Assembly (NCBI RefSeq): GCF_030814995.1
Contig: NZ_JAUSVX010000011.1
Span: 1-64,000 of the forward strand
Source of the DNA: Labrys wisconsinensis
GTDB lineage: Bacteria > Pseudomonadota > Alphaproteobacteria > Rhizobiales > Labraceae
Direction of reading: 5' to 3'
DNA length: 64,000 nt
Positions within the stretch are counted from its first letter, which is position 1. Every line of letters starts with the position of its first letter. Below the pieces are notes generated by a model. The model had not been told where the DNA came from and searched no databases. It saw only the letters and a list, made by a program, of their open reading frames with translations. A program made the position numbers and the translations under genes. Shown here in pieces: positions 7,687-15,774 of this stretch.

Positions 7687-8514
7687 TCAGCCTTTCACGC
7701 CGCCGGCCAGGAGGCCGCCGACCAATTGCTTGCGGAACAGGAGGAAGAGCAGGATCGCCGGCATGGCGATGACGCTGCCGCCGGCCATGATCTGGCCCCA
7801 GGAGAAGGAATAGGGATCGAACAGCGCCTGCAGCGCCAGAGGCAGTGTCTTGACCTCGGATTTGGTGATCAGGGCCAGCGCCATGATGTATTCGCCCCAG
7901 GACAGCACGAAGGCGAAGGTGCCGACCGCGACGATGGCCGGGCGGATCAGCGGGATGACGATGCGCAGCGCGGCGCCGACATGGCTGCAGCCATCGATCA
8001 TCGCCGCCTCTTCGAGCTCGCGGGGGATGGCGTCGACATAGCCTTTCAGCATCCAGACGGCGATCGGCATGCCCAGGGCGAGATGGGTGATGGTCAGGCC
8101 CGTCAGGGTGTTGTTGAGGCCGAGATTGCGGAAGATGACGACGAGCGGCACCATGACCACGAGGCTCGGCAGCATCTGCGTGCCCAGGATCAGGAAGCCG
8201 AACAACCCCTTGCCGCCGAAGCGCAGTCGGCTCAGCGCGAAGGCGGCGGGCACGGCCAGCGCCGTGGTGACGAGCGTGACGGCTATGCCGACGATCAGGC
8301 TGTTGCCGAGCGCGATCATGAAATCGCGCCGGCCTATGATGGCGGCGTAGTGCTCCAGCGTCAGGCGCGTCGGCATGAGGCCGCCGCCGGTAATGTCGGT
8401 CTCGGGCCTCAGCGAGGCGGCGAAGACCCAGAGGATCGGCAGCAGCAGCAGGCCGACGCAGATCAGCGTGATGAGGTCGAGGGCGGCGCTGCGGCAGGCG
8501 GAGGTCCGTCGCAT
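7687..8514 (-). CDS. Carbohydrate ABC transporter permease (UgpE/MalG type)
   Basis: A 275-residue inner-membrane permease with about six hydrophobic segments and the cytoplasmic EAA loop (ELEEAAMIDGCS, about residues 167-178) that docks the ATPase. The TLPLALQAL and C-terminal GGVKG stretches are typical of the MalG group. Its ATG overlaps the stop of the first permease (ATGA at 8514), so the pair is co-translated. A longer in-frame extension upstream would lie inside that permease gene and is rejected. Confidence 0.9.
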   Translation of the reverse strand: MRRTSACRSAALDLITLICVGLLLLPILWVFAASLRPETDITGGGLMPTRLTLEHYAAIIGRRDFMIALGNSLIVGIAVTLVTTALAVPAAFALSRLRFGGKGLFGFLILGTQMLPSLVVMVPLVVIFRNLGLNNTLTGLTITHLALGMPIAVWMLKGYVDAIPRELEEAAMIDGCSHVGAALRIVIPLIRPAIVAVGTFAFVLSWGEYIMALALITKSEVKTLPLALQALFDPYSFSWGQIMAGGSVIAMPAILLFLLFRKQLVGGLLAGGVKG

Positions 8515-9437
8515 CACGCCTCCTTCCGGGCGCCGAGCGCGATCAGGGAGGCGATGGCGAGCAGGACCAGCATCACCACGCTGATCGCCGCGCCATAGGC
8601 CGGCCTGAGGTCGAGGAAGATCGCCTTGTACATCGCGATGCCGATGACGGTGGTGGCATCCTGCGGGCCGCCCTTGGTCATGATCCAGGGCAGGTCGAAG
8701 GAGTAGAAGGCGAGGATGCCGAGCACCAGGGCCATGGTGACGGTGGTGTTGCGCACCGCCGGGACCGTGATGTGCCAGAAACGCGCCGGCCAGCCGGCGC
8801 CGTCGACCTCGGCCGCTTCGTAGAGCTCGTCCGGTATGGCTTTCAGCGCCGCCAGCAGCGCAATGGCGAGGAAGGGGGTGCCCTTCCAGCCCGAGATGAA
8901 GATGATGGTTGCAAAAGCCAGGACTGGATCGTTCAGCACGGAGCTGGAGCCGGCGATGCCGACGGCGTGAAGCGCGGCATGGATCGGGCCGACATTGCTG
9001 TCGAGCAGGAAGCGCCAACCGAAGCCCAGCACCACGAAAGGCGTCACCCAGGGCAGCAGGATCAGCGCCGAGGCCCCGCGCGCAATGGGCGTATCGCGAT
9101 TGAGCAGCAGCGCGAGCGGCACCGCCAGCACCACTTCGACGAAGACGGTGCCGAGCGTCCAGACCCAGGTGCGGCCGAAGGCGGACCATAGCGTGCCGTC
9201 CTGGAGCAATTGACGGTAGTTGATCAGCCCGCCCCATCGGGGAACCGGGCTGCGCAGCAGATACCAGTCCTGAAGCGAGAGCCAGACCGCGTAGCAGAGC
9301 GGTATGACGGCAACGAGGAGGGCGACCAGAACGGCCGGGCCGATCAGTCCATAGGCAAGCAAGGCTTCCCGCGCCCTTGGCCGGCGCAGGGAACCCGGCC
9401 GCGGCTGGGTCGACGACAAGGCCAGGCTACCGCCCAT
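8514..9437 (-). CDS. Carbohydrate ABC transporter permease (UgpA/MalF type)
   Basis: A 307-residue permease. A basic cytoplasmic N-terminus precedes the first helix (LLAYGLIGPAVLVALLVAVI), a periplasmic stretch and five more helices. The EAA loop ELYEAAEVDGAGWPARFWHI (about residues 202-221) contacts the ATPase. IMTKGGPQDAT is a family hallmark. With the MalG-type partner it forms the membrane channel for the binding protein encoded just upstream. Confidence 0.9.
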   Translation of the reverse strand: MGGSLALSSTQPRPGSLRRPRAREALLAYGLIGPAVLVALLVAVIPLCYAVWLSLQDWYLLRSPVPRWGGLINYRQLLQDGTLWSAFGRTWVWTLGTVFVEVVLAVPLALLLNRDTPIARGASALILLPWVTPFVVLGFGWRFLLDSNVGPIHAALHAVGIAGSSSVLNDPVLAFATIIFISGWKGTPFLAIALLAALKAIPDELYEAAEVDGAGWPARFWHITVPAVRNTTVTMALVLGILAFYSFDLPWIMTKGGPQDATTVIGIAMYKAIFLDLRPAYGAAISVVMLVLLAIASLIALGARKEA

Positions 9438-9455
9438 GATCGTCTCCCGCCGGGA

Positions 9456-10736
9456 TCAGCGGGATAGAACGTCGTTGATGGTCGTGCAGAGCTGTTTTGT
9501 CGCCTCGTCCGCCGACTGACGGCCGAGCGCGACGGCCTGAACCGCCTTCTGGATGGTGTCGACCTCCAGCTGGCCCATCTGCGGGATGGCGTCGCTGGGA
9601 TATTGGTAGGGCCGGGCGTCGCTGAGCTGTTGCACGAAGAGCGGATAGGGATAGTCCGTCCAGGGCGCCGTCCTGGCCAGGGCCGTGCTGCCTGGAATGG
9701 CGCCGGCGACCTGGGCAAGGTGGCGCAAGGGCTCGCCGTGGGTGGCGAACATGATCCACTTGGCTGCCGCATCCTTGTTCTCGGAGGCGTTCCACAGGAC
9801 CAGCGGCCAGCCGCCGAGAAAGCCGCTGCGGTTCTTCGGTCCGGCAGGCACCATGGCGATGCCGATATCCCCAAGGAATGGTTGATTATCCGTCTTGAGG
9901 TCGGTGTAGAACCCCGGATCCGAGAGGATCATCGCGAACTTGCCGTCCCGGAAGCCCTTGCGGAAGACGTCGCCGTTCATCGTCGGCGCATCCGGATGGG
10001 TCGCCTTGTCCTTGTAGACGCTGGTGTAGACATCGAGCGCCGCGGTGAACTCCGGCGTGTCGAAACCGCATTTGTGGTCATCGCCCAGCATGCGCGCGCC
10101 ATAGCCGAGATAGGCGGCCATGAAGTTCTGCACGGTGGCATAGTCGAGGCTCATCGGCAGGGCGGCGCCATAGATGCCGTCCTTGTTGGCCTTGGTCAGC
10201 TTGTCGGCATCGGCGGCGAAATCAGCCCAGGTCTGCGGCGGCTTGTCGGGATCGAGGCCGGCAGCCTTGAACAGATCCTTGCGGTAATAGAGGGCGCGCG
10301 TTTCAACGGCGATCGGTGAAGCCCACCAGTGGCCGGCGATATTGTAGTATCCCTTGTCGCCCGGCCAGATCTCGGAGGCGACATTGGTTCCGTGCTCCTT
10401 GTCATAAGCCGCAAAATAGTCGTCCAGCGGGGCGAGAGCCCCGGCAGCCTGGAATTGTGCCACGACGTTGTTGCCGAGCATCGATACGTCCGGCAGACCG
10501 CCGGTCGACAGGGCGCTGACCAGGCGCTGCTGCTGCTCGGACCAGGGCACCAGCTCCATCTCCACGGTGATGTCAGGATTGGCCTTCTCGAACTCGGCGA
10601 TGGCGGCCTTCCAGGAGGCAATATCCGCCTCGCGGGTCGAAAACTGCCAAAAGGTCACCTTTGTCGCGGCCAATGCCGGACCGACCAGCGTCGCTGCGGC
10701 AATCGCGGTTGCCGCCATGAGCTTGGCTATGCGCAA
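9456..10736 (-). CDS. Sugar-type extracellular solute-binding protein
   Basis: A 426-residue family 1 binding protein with a Sec signal peptide (RIAKLMAATAIAAATLVGPALA) and a mature start near ATKVTFWQF. The body has the usual FEKANPDITVEMELVPW, SALSTGGLPDV and ALYYRKDLFKAAG stretches. The best start is a TTG at 10736, with GGGGAGGG six bases upstream; the first ATG (10718) would shorten the signal peptide. It delivers ligand to the two downstream permeases. No ATPase gene lies in this operon, so a shared one must serve it. The ligand is probably a mono- or oligosaccharide or a polyol. Confidence 0.9.
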   Translation of the reverse strand: MRIAKLMAATAIAAATLVGPALAATKVTFWQFSTREADIASWKAAIAEFEKANPDITVEMELVPWSEQQQRLVSALSTGGLPDVSMLGNNVVAQFQAAGALAPLDDYFAAYDKEHGTNVASEIWPGDKGYYNIAGHWWASPIAVETRALYYRKDLFKAAGLDPDKPPQTWADFAADADKLTKANKDGIYGAALPMSLDYATVQNFMAAYLGYGARMLGDDHKCGFDTPEFTAALDVYTSVYKDKATHPDAPTMNGDVFRKGFRDGKFAMILSDPGFYTDLKTDNQPFLGDIGIAMVPAGPKNRSGFLGGWPLVLWNASENKDAAAKWIMFATHGEPLRHLAQVAGAIPGSTALARTAPWTDYPYPLFVQQLSDARPYQYPSDAIPQMGQLEVDTIQKAVQAVALGRQSADEATKQLCTTINDVLSR

Positions 10737-10855
10737 GTCTACCCTCCCCAATCTGAAGCTCTGCAGGGCGCCATGCCGGCGCAGGACCGTTTCCTCGGCC
10801 TGTGAACCAGGCTCGTTTTGGCGCGTTTTCCGCCAAATTTGCTTTATTCTCTATA

Positions 10856-10869
10856 TGTCATCGATAACA
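10856..10869. promoter_or_regulatory. LacI-type operator candidate
   Basis: TGTCATCGATAACA is a near-perfect palindrome centred on CG, with one mismatched pair, as is usual for LacI-family sites. It lies between the LacI gene and the binding-protein gene, about 120 bases before the latter, in an AT-rich stretch (TTTATTCTCTATA) that could hold the promoter. Confidence 0.55.
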
Positions 10870-10926
10870 CAGTGAGTTTTATCCGTCAATTCTGAACCTC
10901 TCCAGGGCGACACGGCGTGGCGGGCG

Positions 10927-11973
10927 TCAGCGCGCGGGAGCGGTGGAACGGCGCAGGACGAGGCGGCTCGCAAGAGGGGGCGCGGCGTCGAGTGTCCGCT
11001 CTTCGATGGCGGCGAGCGCCGCCCTGAAGCCGGCCCGGCCGAGCTCCTGCATCGGCTGCGCCACGGTGGTGAGCGCCGGCGTGAGGTTCATGCCGATGGT
11101 GTCGTCGAAGCCGATGAGGGAAATGTCGTCGGGAACCCTGAGACCCGCCTCATAGATCGCCTGCAGCGCGCCGGCCGCCAGGATATCGCAGGTGGCGAAG
11201 ATGGCTGTGGGGCGGGAGGCCAGCGCCAGAAGATCCTTCATATGGCGATAGCCTTCGATGCCGGAGCCGCCGTCCTCGATATTGTAGTAGCGCCCAAGCC
11301 TCACCGCGCCCTCCGGCTGTTCGAGCCCGGCTGCTGCGAGTGCGTCGCGATAGGCGCCGAGGCGTTCCTGCTCCACGGAGGGGACGTGCTTGCCATAGGG
11401 CGCGATCAGGCTGGGATCGCCGCCCATGAAGGCTATGCGGTGATGCCCGAGCTCGATGAGATGCCGCATCGCCTGGAGGGCGCCCACCCTGTTGTCCACC
11501 ACGATGGCGGGCGCCTCTGCAAGCGCCACGCGCTCGAGCTGGACGACCGGAATGGCGGCTGCCTGCAGCAGGCGGACATTTGCCGGATCGACGGCATTGG
11601 TGAACAGCACGGCGTCCACCCGCCTTTCGATGAAGTGCTCGACGCCGAGGCGTTCGCGCTCGGCCATGCCATTGTGGTTGAAGAGGAAGGTCTTGTAGCC
11701 ATGCACCAGCGCTTCTTCCTCGGCCCAATGGGCGACGTTGACGAAGAAGGGATTGGCGGTGATCGCCGTCAGCATGTGCCCGACGGTGAAGCTCCTTTGC
11801 TGGCGCAGGCCGCGCGCCATCGCGTTGGGGCGATAGCGGGTCTCGCGCAGGGCGGTTTCGACGCGGCTGCGGGCATCCTCGGACACATAGCCCTTGCCCT
11901 TGAGGACGCGTGCGACCGTGGCCGTCGACACCCCGGCGCGCTCGGCCACCATCATCAATGTCGATGTCTTCAT
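10927..11973 (-). CDS. LacI-family transcriptional regulator
   Basis: A 348-residue regulator. The N-terminal helix-turn-helix and hinge (TLMMVAERAGVSTATVARVLKG, then YRPNAMARGLRQQRS) precede a periplasmic-binding-protein-like effector domain with FATCDILAAGALQAIYEAG and GFDDTIG. The usual first helix TIKDVA is TLMMVA. Start: ATG 11973 is chosen because the HTH begins there; 11982 is possible. An extension far upstream in the same frame runs through the acyltransferase gene and is not real. It should control the downstream transporter-dehydrogenase-isomerase operon through the palindrome at 10856. Confidence 0.92.
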   Translation of the reverse strand: MKTSTLMMVAERAGVSTATVARVLKGKGYVSEDARSRVETALRETRYRPNAMARGLRQQRSFTVGHMLTAITANPFFVNVAHWAEEEALVHGYKTFLFNHNGMAERERLGVEHFIERRVDAVLFTNAVDPANVRLLQAAAIPVVQLERVALAEAPAIVVDNRVGALQAMRHLIELGHHRIAFMGGDPSLIAPYGKHVPSVEQERLGAYRDALAAAGLEQPEGAVRLGRYYNIEDGGSGIEGYRHMKDLLALASRPTAIFATCDILAAGALQAIYEAGLRVPDDISLIGFDDTIGMNLTPALTTVAQPMQELGRAGFRAALAAIEERTLDAAPPLASRLVLRRSTAPAR

Positions 11974-12157
11974 TGCCTTCATCCGAACGGCCGGCGAAGG
12001 CACCGACCGCACCGGCCACGATAGCCGAGAGTGGGTCCGGGGCGATATGCCGGCAAATTGGAGCGCTGGGTGCGCTGCGAACGGACCAGGCCGTCGCGCC
12101 ACGCCGCGGCTTTGCGCGGGACATGCGTGCTCTTTAAAGCCGTGGATCGCTGGCCGA

Positions 12158-12823
12158 TCAGGGCTTCTGGCCGTCGCTTGCGAAAGCGCGCCGTGCTCCT
12201 GCCGACTGTCCGCCTGCATGTTTCTCGAGAAAAGCTTCGACGGACAGGTTGCGAAAATCCTCGAGAGCCGCCCTGAGCGTGGCGTGATCCCAGTCCCACC
12301 ACGCCAGGGCTCGAAGCCTTTCACCGATCTCGGGCGCAAAGCGGTTCCTGATCTTGCGGGCCGGAACGCCGCCGACGATCGTGTATGGCGCAACATCCCT
12401 GGCGACGACCGCGCCGGCCGCAACGATCGCCCCATCGCCGACCGTTACGCCCTGTATGATCGTCACACCGTGCCCGATCCAGGTGTCGTGACCGATCACG
12501 ACGGCGTTTTCCCGCCGATTCGAGAAAAAATCCTCCTCGTCGGAGGCATCGGGCCAATAGTCCCCGGCGCGATAGGTGAAGTGGTGCAGGCTGGCACGCG
12601 TGATCGGATGATTGGTTGCGTTGATTCGTGTCGAAGCGGCTATGTTGGCAAATTTGCCGACGCGCGAGCACCAGATCTGGCAATGCTGCATGGCGTAGGA
12701 ATAGTCGCCCAATTCGGTTTCCGCGATGCGGCACCCCTCTTCCACCTCTGTATAGCGTCCGAGCTTGCTGTCCGTGACGACGGCGGATGGATGAATGAGA
12801 GGGGCTGCGGAATATTTTACCAT
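12158..12823 (-). CDS. Hexapeptide acyltransferase, phosphonate-associated type
   Basis: A 221-residue left-handed beta-helix protein. Hexapeptide turns run through [24 protein letters not shown] and [34 protein letters not shown], ending with [10 protein letters not shown]. The whole pattern, including [22 protein letters not shown], matches the transferase subfamily often found in phosphonate (phn) operons (TIGR03308), which is related to chloramphenicol/streptogramin acetyltransferases. No C-P lyase genes are present in this window. It is encoded divergently from a PhnF-like regulator, separated by one palindromic operator, so it is probably part of that regulon. Confidence 0.8.
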   Translation of the reverse strand: MVKYSAAPLIHPSAVVTDSKLGRYTEVEEGCRIAETELGDYSYAMQHCQIWCSRVGKFANIAASTRINATNHPITRASLHHFTYRAGDYWPDASDEEDFFSNRRENAVVIGHDTWIGHGVTIIQGVTVGDGAIVAAGAVVARDVAPYTIVGGVPARKIRNRFAPEIGERLRALAWWDWDHATLRAALEDFRNLSVEAFLEKHAGGQSAGARRAFASDGQKP

Positions 12824-13019
12824 GCCTGAGTTCCTGCAAGACGGCCCGATGCCATCGATACCGGGATAGACAGCTCGATCGCGAACCGCCTAAGTCTGGG
12901 CGGACGGGACCGACGGCCTCTCGTTTGGGGAAAACGTCCCGCAGCGTGAGCGGACTGGAGGGGAAAACTTTAGCGCTTGGGCTTTACACAGCGCTGCCTC
13001 GCTCGCGCTCTTTCCGCGC

Positions 13020-13048
13020 TTGACGTCAGTCGGTTATCTAGATCTATA
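13020..13048 (+). promoter_or_regulatory. Candidate promoter of the GntR regulator
   Basis: TTGACG (13020-13025) and TCTATA (13043-13048) are separated by 17 bases. The 14-bp palindrome begins three bases downstream, so the regulator would block its own promoter. The leader to the ATG at 13289 is about 230 bases and holds no gene I recognise. Confidence 0.45.
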
Positions 13049-13050
13049 TA

Positions 13051-13064
13051 AACATATAGATGTC
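13051..13064. promoter_or_regulatory. GntR/PhnF operator, copy 1
   Basis: AACATATAGATGTC differs at one base from the two other copies (18347 and 19551), which read GACATATAGATGTC. The three AT-rich palindromes sit in front of the acyltransferase/regulator pair, the ABC operon and the PHP gene. Here it is embedded in a larger symmetrical block, ATCTATAT-AAAC-ATATAGAT. Confidence 0.8.
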
Positions 13065-13288
13065 TTTGATGGCAATCGGTGAAAGCGAAGGTTGGGCAGC
13101 GGAAACACGGTTTGGCTCGCCGTTCGGCTCCCCGCCGAAAAGCGGGCGGATTTGACCGGGCCGCCGGCAGGGATGTCGCGTCTGCGCCGCCGACCACGAT
13201 GGCTGGAACGCGTGGCAAGCCTTGTGGCGAGCGGCGGAAGTCCCGAGAGGAGCGCATCCGCGTAGTGTCGAGGGGTAGGAGAAGCTTT

Positions 13289-14002
13289 ATGCGCACCTCC
13301 GGTGTGATCATATACAAGCGCGTCGTGGACGAACTTGTGGACGACATTGCGAGCGGCAAGCTCGAGCCCGGTGCGCAATTGCCACCCGAACAGGACCTTT
13401 CGGCACGTTTCAGCGTGCATCGGCATACGCTTCGCAGGGCCATTTCAGTCCTGTCGGACATGGGACTGGTGACGGTCGAGCACGGACGCGGAACCTTCGT
13501 CACGGCGGGGGCGCTCAATTATCCCGTTGCTCGACGAACACGGTTTACCGAAGTCATCTCCAGGCAGAATCTGACTCCGTCCTCGACGGTTCTTCGCACC
13601 GCCATCGTGTCCGCGAAATCGCAGCTGGCCGCCGATCTGCAGGTCGGGGACGGCACGCCCTGCATCATGATCGACATGCTGCGCTATGCTTCCGGCCTTC
13701 CGGTGTCGCTTGCATCCCACTACTTCGTTCAGGCCAGATTTCCGACCCTCATCGACGCCATCGAAAGCAAGGGATCGCTCTCCCGCGCGTTGAAAGAGTG
13801 CGGCGTGGAGGAATATTTTCGAAAGACGACCCGCGTTTCGGCGCGAAGCGCGACCATGGAAGAGGCAAAGCTTCTCCGGCAGACCCCTTCGAAGCCCGTT
13901 CTGGTTTCTGAGACCGTCAATGTCGACAAGGACAACGGGCCGATCGAATATGGCGTGATCCGGAGCGCGTGCGAAAGGCTGCAACTGGTCTTCGAGACCT
14001 GA
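13289..14002 (+). CDS. PhnF-like GntR-family regulator (HutC subfamily)
   Basis: A 237-residue regulator. The GntR winged helix (about 5-75) contains KLEPGAQLPPEQDLSARFSVHRHTLRRAISVL and the wing VEHGRGTFV. The C-terminal UTRA effector domain (about 95-235) has YPVARRTRFTEVIS, FPTLIDAI and PVLVSETVNVD. The YPxxRRTRF block is characteristic of the PhnF branch that controls phosphonate or phosphate-ester uptake genes. Start: ATG 13289 with AGGAGAAG before it; upstream in-frame codons are Arg-rich and unlikely. It converges with the ABC operon, with stops six bases apart. It presumably binds the three 14-bp palindromes. Confidence 0.88.
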   Translation: MRTSGVIIYKRVVDELVDDIASGKLEPGAQLPPEQDLSARFSVHRHTLRRAISVLSDMGLVTVEHGRGTFVTAGALNYPVARRTRFTEVISRQNLTPSSTVLRTAIVSAKSQLAADLQVGDGTPCIMIDMLRYASGLPVSLASHYFVQARFPTLIDAIESKGSLSRALKECGVEEYFRKTTRVSARSATMEEAKLLRQTPSKPVLVSETVNVDKDNGPIEYGVIRSACERLQLVFET

Positions 14003-14007
14003 GAACC

Positions 14008-14841
14008 TCACCCTTTCACCGCCCCCGCGGTGAGCCCCGCCACAAGGAAGCGTTGGATGGCGGCGAAGAAAAGGACTGCGGGCAGAAGCGCGATCAGCCC
14101 CGCGGCGCTCACCTGCCCCCAGTCGACGCCGAGCTTCGAGACGAGGGAGAGAAGACCTGCGGGCAGTGTCTTCTCCGTTTCGGTGTTGAGCAATGTCAGG
14201 GCGAGGAACAATTCGCTCCAGGCTTCCACGAAGACAAATCCGAGGGTTGCCCCCAGGCCGGGCAAAGCGAGGGGCACCACGATCGTCGTGAAGGTTTCGA
14301 AGCGGCCATAGCCGTCGAGCCTCGCCGCTTCCTCGACCTGAACCGGCAATACGTCGAAAAAGGACTGCATCAGGAAAATCGCGAAGGGCAGATTGATGGC
14401 CGAATAGACCAGGCTCAATCCGAGGAGGGAATCCAAGAGGCCCACTGTCGCCAGCAGCTTCATCAGCGGCACGATGATCAGGATGATCGAGACCATCTGC
14501 GTGACCAGGAAGGTCACGCCAACCGTCTTCTTGCCGGCGAAGTCCCAACGCGACAGGCCATAGCCGGCGAGGGCGGCGAGGCACGTCGTGACCGCCGAGG
14601 CGGTCAGAGCCGTGACGAGGCTGTTGGCGAAATAGGATTGAAACGAGGCCCATCGCCAGATCTCGGCGAAATGATCGAAGGTGACGCGGCTCGGCCATAA
14701 GCGAACGCCCTCGGAATACAGCAATGCGGTCGGTGTTATCGACGTCTTCGCAATCCAGAAGAGCGGGAACAGAGTAAAAACAAGAAAGGACACGAGAATC
14801 AGCGACCGCAGGATGGCGAGCAAGGGAATCGGCCGGCTCAT
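14008..14841 (-). CDS. ABC transporter permease (UgpE/MalG type)
   Basis: A 277-residue permease with six predicted helices and the EAA loop VQVEEAARLDGYGRFETF (about residues 168-185). It is the last gene of the PhnF-linked transporter operon, and its ATG overlaps the previous stop (ATGA). With the partner encoded at 14838 it forms the inner-membrane channel. Family resemblance covers glycerol-phosphate, sugar and other carriers, so the substrate has to come from context. Confidence 0.9.
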   Translation of the reverse strand: MSRPIPLLAILRSLILVSFLVFTLFPLFWIAKTSITPTALLYSEGVRLWPSRVTFDHFAEIWRWASFQSYFANSLVTALTASAVTTCLAALAGYGLSRWDFAGKKTVGVTFLVTQMVSIILIIVPLMKLLATVGLLDSLLGLSLVYSAINLPFAIFLMQSFFDVLPVQVEEAARLDGYGRFETFTTIVVPLALPGLGATLGFVFVEAWSELFLALTLLNTETEKTLPAGLLSLVSKLGVDWGQVSAAGLIALLPAVLFFAAIQRFLVAGLTAGAVKG

Positions 14842-15773
14842 CCCAGCCTCCCGAGTTTTCGACGGAAGCGCAGGATGACGATGCTGTATGCCAGCAGGAC
14901 GAAAACCTGAACGAGCGCCGCCGCCGCGGCTCCGCCCTCGTCGAGCTCCACGAACGCCTTGGTGTAGATGTAGGTCGGGACGATCTGGGTGGCACCGGCC
15001 GGCCCGCCCTGGGTCATGACCCATATCAGATCGCCGAAATTGGCGATCCAGGCGGTCCTTAAGAGGATCGCGGTCAGAAACATCGGCGCGATGAGCGGCA
15101 GCGTGATCGAGCAGAATTGCTCCCAGGCCGAAGCGCCGTCCAGTTCCTTGGCTTCGTAGAGCTCTTGCGGGATCGTCTGCAGCGCAGCAAGGCAGGTGAT
15201 GGCGAAGAAGGGAACGCCGATCCAGACATAGGCGACGATGGGTCCCCAGATGGCGACGGCGGGTTCGGCCAGCATGTCGCTCGGCTGCCTGAGAAGGCCG
15301 GCGGAAACGAGCAGACCGGGCAGAACGCTGGTGCCGGGATTGAAGAGCTCTTCCCAGAACAGGCCGACCAGGATCGAAGGGATGGCCCAGGGCAGGAACA
15401 GGATCGGCTGGAGGCATTTCAGAAGGCGGCTCTTCCCGTGCAGGGCGAGAGCCAGGATCAAGCCGAGGGTGGATTGGATCAGCAGCGTCGTCAGCGTCCA
15501 GAACAGCGTGTTGCCGGCGACGCGGGCGAAGCCGCCGTCGGCGATCAGCGCTTGGAAATTGGCAAGCCCGACGAAGCCTCCCGGCGAAAAGGGATCGTCG
15601 GGCGTGGATCCGATGAAGGCCTGGAAGACCCCGAGCGCCAGCGGCGCAAAGAGGACAAGGCCGATCAGAGCGAGCGCCGGCAGAAGGCACAGCCATGGCG
15701 CGACGTTGAAATTGGACCGGCGACGACCGCCGGCCCCTTTCGTCACAGCGAAGTGCGCCGAGTCGGACGTCAT
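14838..15773 (-). CDS. ABC transporter permease (UgpA/MalF type)
   Basis: A 311-residue permease whose basic N-terminus (GGRRRSN) precedes the first helix APWLCLLPALALIGLVLFAP. The EAA loop is ELYEAKELDGASAWEQF, with Lys in place of the second Ala, which is a tolerated variant. MTQGGPAGATQIVP is the usual family signature. The ATG follows the binding-protein stop after one base, so the genes are coupled. Confidence 0.9.
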   Translation of the reverse strand: MTSDSAHFAVTKGAGGRRRSNFNVAPWLCLLPALALIGLVLFAPLALGVFQAFIGSTPDDPFSPGGFVGLANFQALIADGGFARVAGNTLFWTLTTLLIQSTLGLILALALHGKSRLLKCLQPILFLPWAIPSILVGLFWEELFNPGTSVLPGLLVSAGLLRQPSDMLAEPAVAIWGPIVAYVWIGVPFFAITCLAALQTIPQELYEAKELDGASAWEQFCSITLPLIAPMFLTAILLRTAWIANFGDLIWVMTQGGPAGATQIVPTYIYTKAFVELDEGGAAAAALVQVFVLLAYSIVILRFRRKLGRLG

Positions 15774-15774
15774 G

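Noticed and set aside
11974-12435. N-terminal extension of the LacI regulator
   Set aside because: The extension would overlap the acyltransferase gene in another frame; the helix-turn-helix starts immediately after the ATG at 11973.
13043-13064. A second, larger palindrome ATCTATAT-AAAC-ATATAGAT as an independent operator
   Set aside because: It overlaps the 14-bp site and is absent from the other two copies, so the shorter repeated motif is the better explanation.
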